Positions 25,652 through 25,777 of a stretch of 25,777 nt of DNA are shown piece by piece (position 1 is the stretch's first letter; every line of letters starts with the position of its first letter). The DNA is from Pseudomonadota bacterium. GTDB taxonomy: Bacteria; Pseudomonadota; Gammaproteobacteria; Burkholderiales; Burkholderiaceae_B. The notes under the pieces are model-generated. The model saw nothing but the letters and a program-made list of their open reading frames with translations, was not told the origin of the DNA and did no database searches. The stretch is from the NCBI GenBank assembly GCA_023425645.1, contig JAFACG010000051.1, forward strand, positions 1-25,777. The letters run 5' to 3'. The position numbers and the translations under genes are program-made.

Positions 25652-25777
25652 CTATAGTGGACCCCAAATTTGAGACGGGGGTTTAAGCTGTCGTCCGCGA
25701 AAGGATGGTAGCGAATGAGTGAAGGTAAAAAGCGCAGGGTGCACAGCGCCGAGTTTAAGGCCAAGGTGGGACTGGAA
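25652..25777 (+). mobile_element. Left end of an IS3-family insertion sequence, partial
   Basis: The methyltransferase frame stops being homologous at about 25651 and is followed by TATAGTGGACCCC, AAATTTGAGAC and a short leader before orfA. A boundary at 25652-25654 is required because the in-frame TAG there cannot be part of a functional mod. The element runs off the window, so its other end and any target duplication cannot be seen. Confidence 0.75.
25715..25777 (+). CDS. IS3-family transposase OrfA, N-terminal fragment (window edge)
   Basis: The first 21 codons read MSEGKKRRVHSAEFKAKVGL, matching the beginning of the helix-turn-helix OrfA of IS3-family elements, where KRRxxSAEFKAKVALEA is common. 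AGGA lies upstream at suitable spacing. OrfA is the DNA-binding part that is joined by programmed frameshifting to the DDE domain in OrfB. The rest is outside the window. Confidence 0.8.
   Translation, partial: MSEGKKRRVHSAEFKAKVGLE

Noticed and set aside
1..25777. CRISPR arrays, tRNA or rRNA genes
   Set aside because: No regularly spaced repeats with unique spacers, no cas-like gene and no tRNA cloverleaf or rRNA sequence were seen. The six island repeats are irregularly spaced and differ from a CRISPR array.

Overview
The window looks like a chromosomal segment of a high-GC betaproteobacterium, most likely family Alcaligenaceae (relatives of Bordetella, Achromobacter, Pusillimonas). I base this on the character of the purine genes (guaA, guaB, purL), on the greB / PHP-phosphoesterase / comEC neighbourhood and on strong GC bias in the core genes. 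The genus cannot be fixed from the sequence alone.

Left accessory part (1-3540): an orphan 217-residue protein, a YafY-type WYL-domain repressor divergent from a small VOC (glyoxalase-fold) protein with a textbook inverted-repeat operator between them, and a decayed RhuM-Fic gene. The decayed gene has three in-frame nonsense codons and ends inside the Fic motif. A perfect 15-bp stem terminator separates this part from guaA. The 3' side of guaA is a known island-insertion site in other bacteria, and the content here fits that.

Core part (3539-16345): guaA, an alpha/beta hydrolase on the other strand, guaB and purL (guanine nucleotide and purine synthesis). These are followed by a tight minus-strand cluster, read as alpha/beta hydrolase, PHP exonuclease (Rnm/TrpH type), greB. 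Upstream of that cluster lies the C-terminal two thirds of comEC, the DNA-uptake channel of natural transformation.

Right accessory part (about 16346 to the end): comEC is cut in mid-frame by a mobile island. The junction is followed by six direct copies of a 15-16 bp motif (TGACATTAAAGTTCTG and a one-base-shorter form), an arrangement like the multiple transposase-binding sites at Tn7-like transposon ends. The island is visibly more AT-rich. On the minus strand it carries, in transcription order, the tail of a type III methyltransferase (mod), a complete type III restriction subunit (res), a membrane-anchored coiled-coil/SH3 protein, a HelD-like helicase with a nuclease-like insertion and zinc finger, and an unknown 587-residue protein with an R-x4-H motif. 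mod is cut by an IS3-family element whose orfA begins at the right edge. I read the cargo as a damaged type III restriction locus plus a candidate helicase-based defence module. The last three genes are the part most likely to be undescribed.
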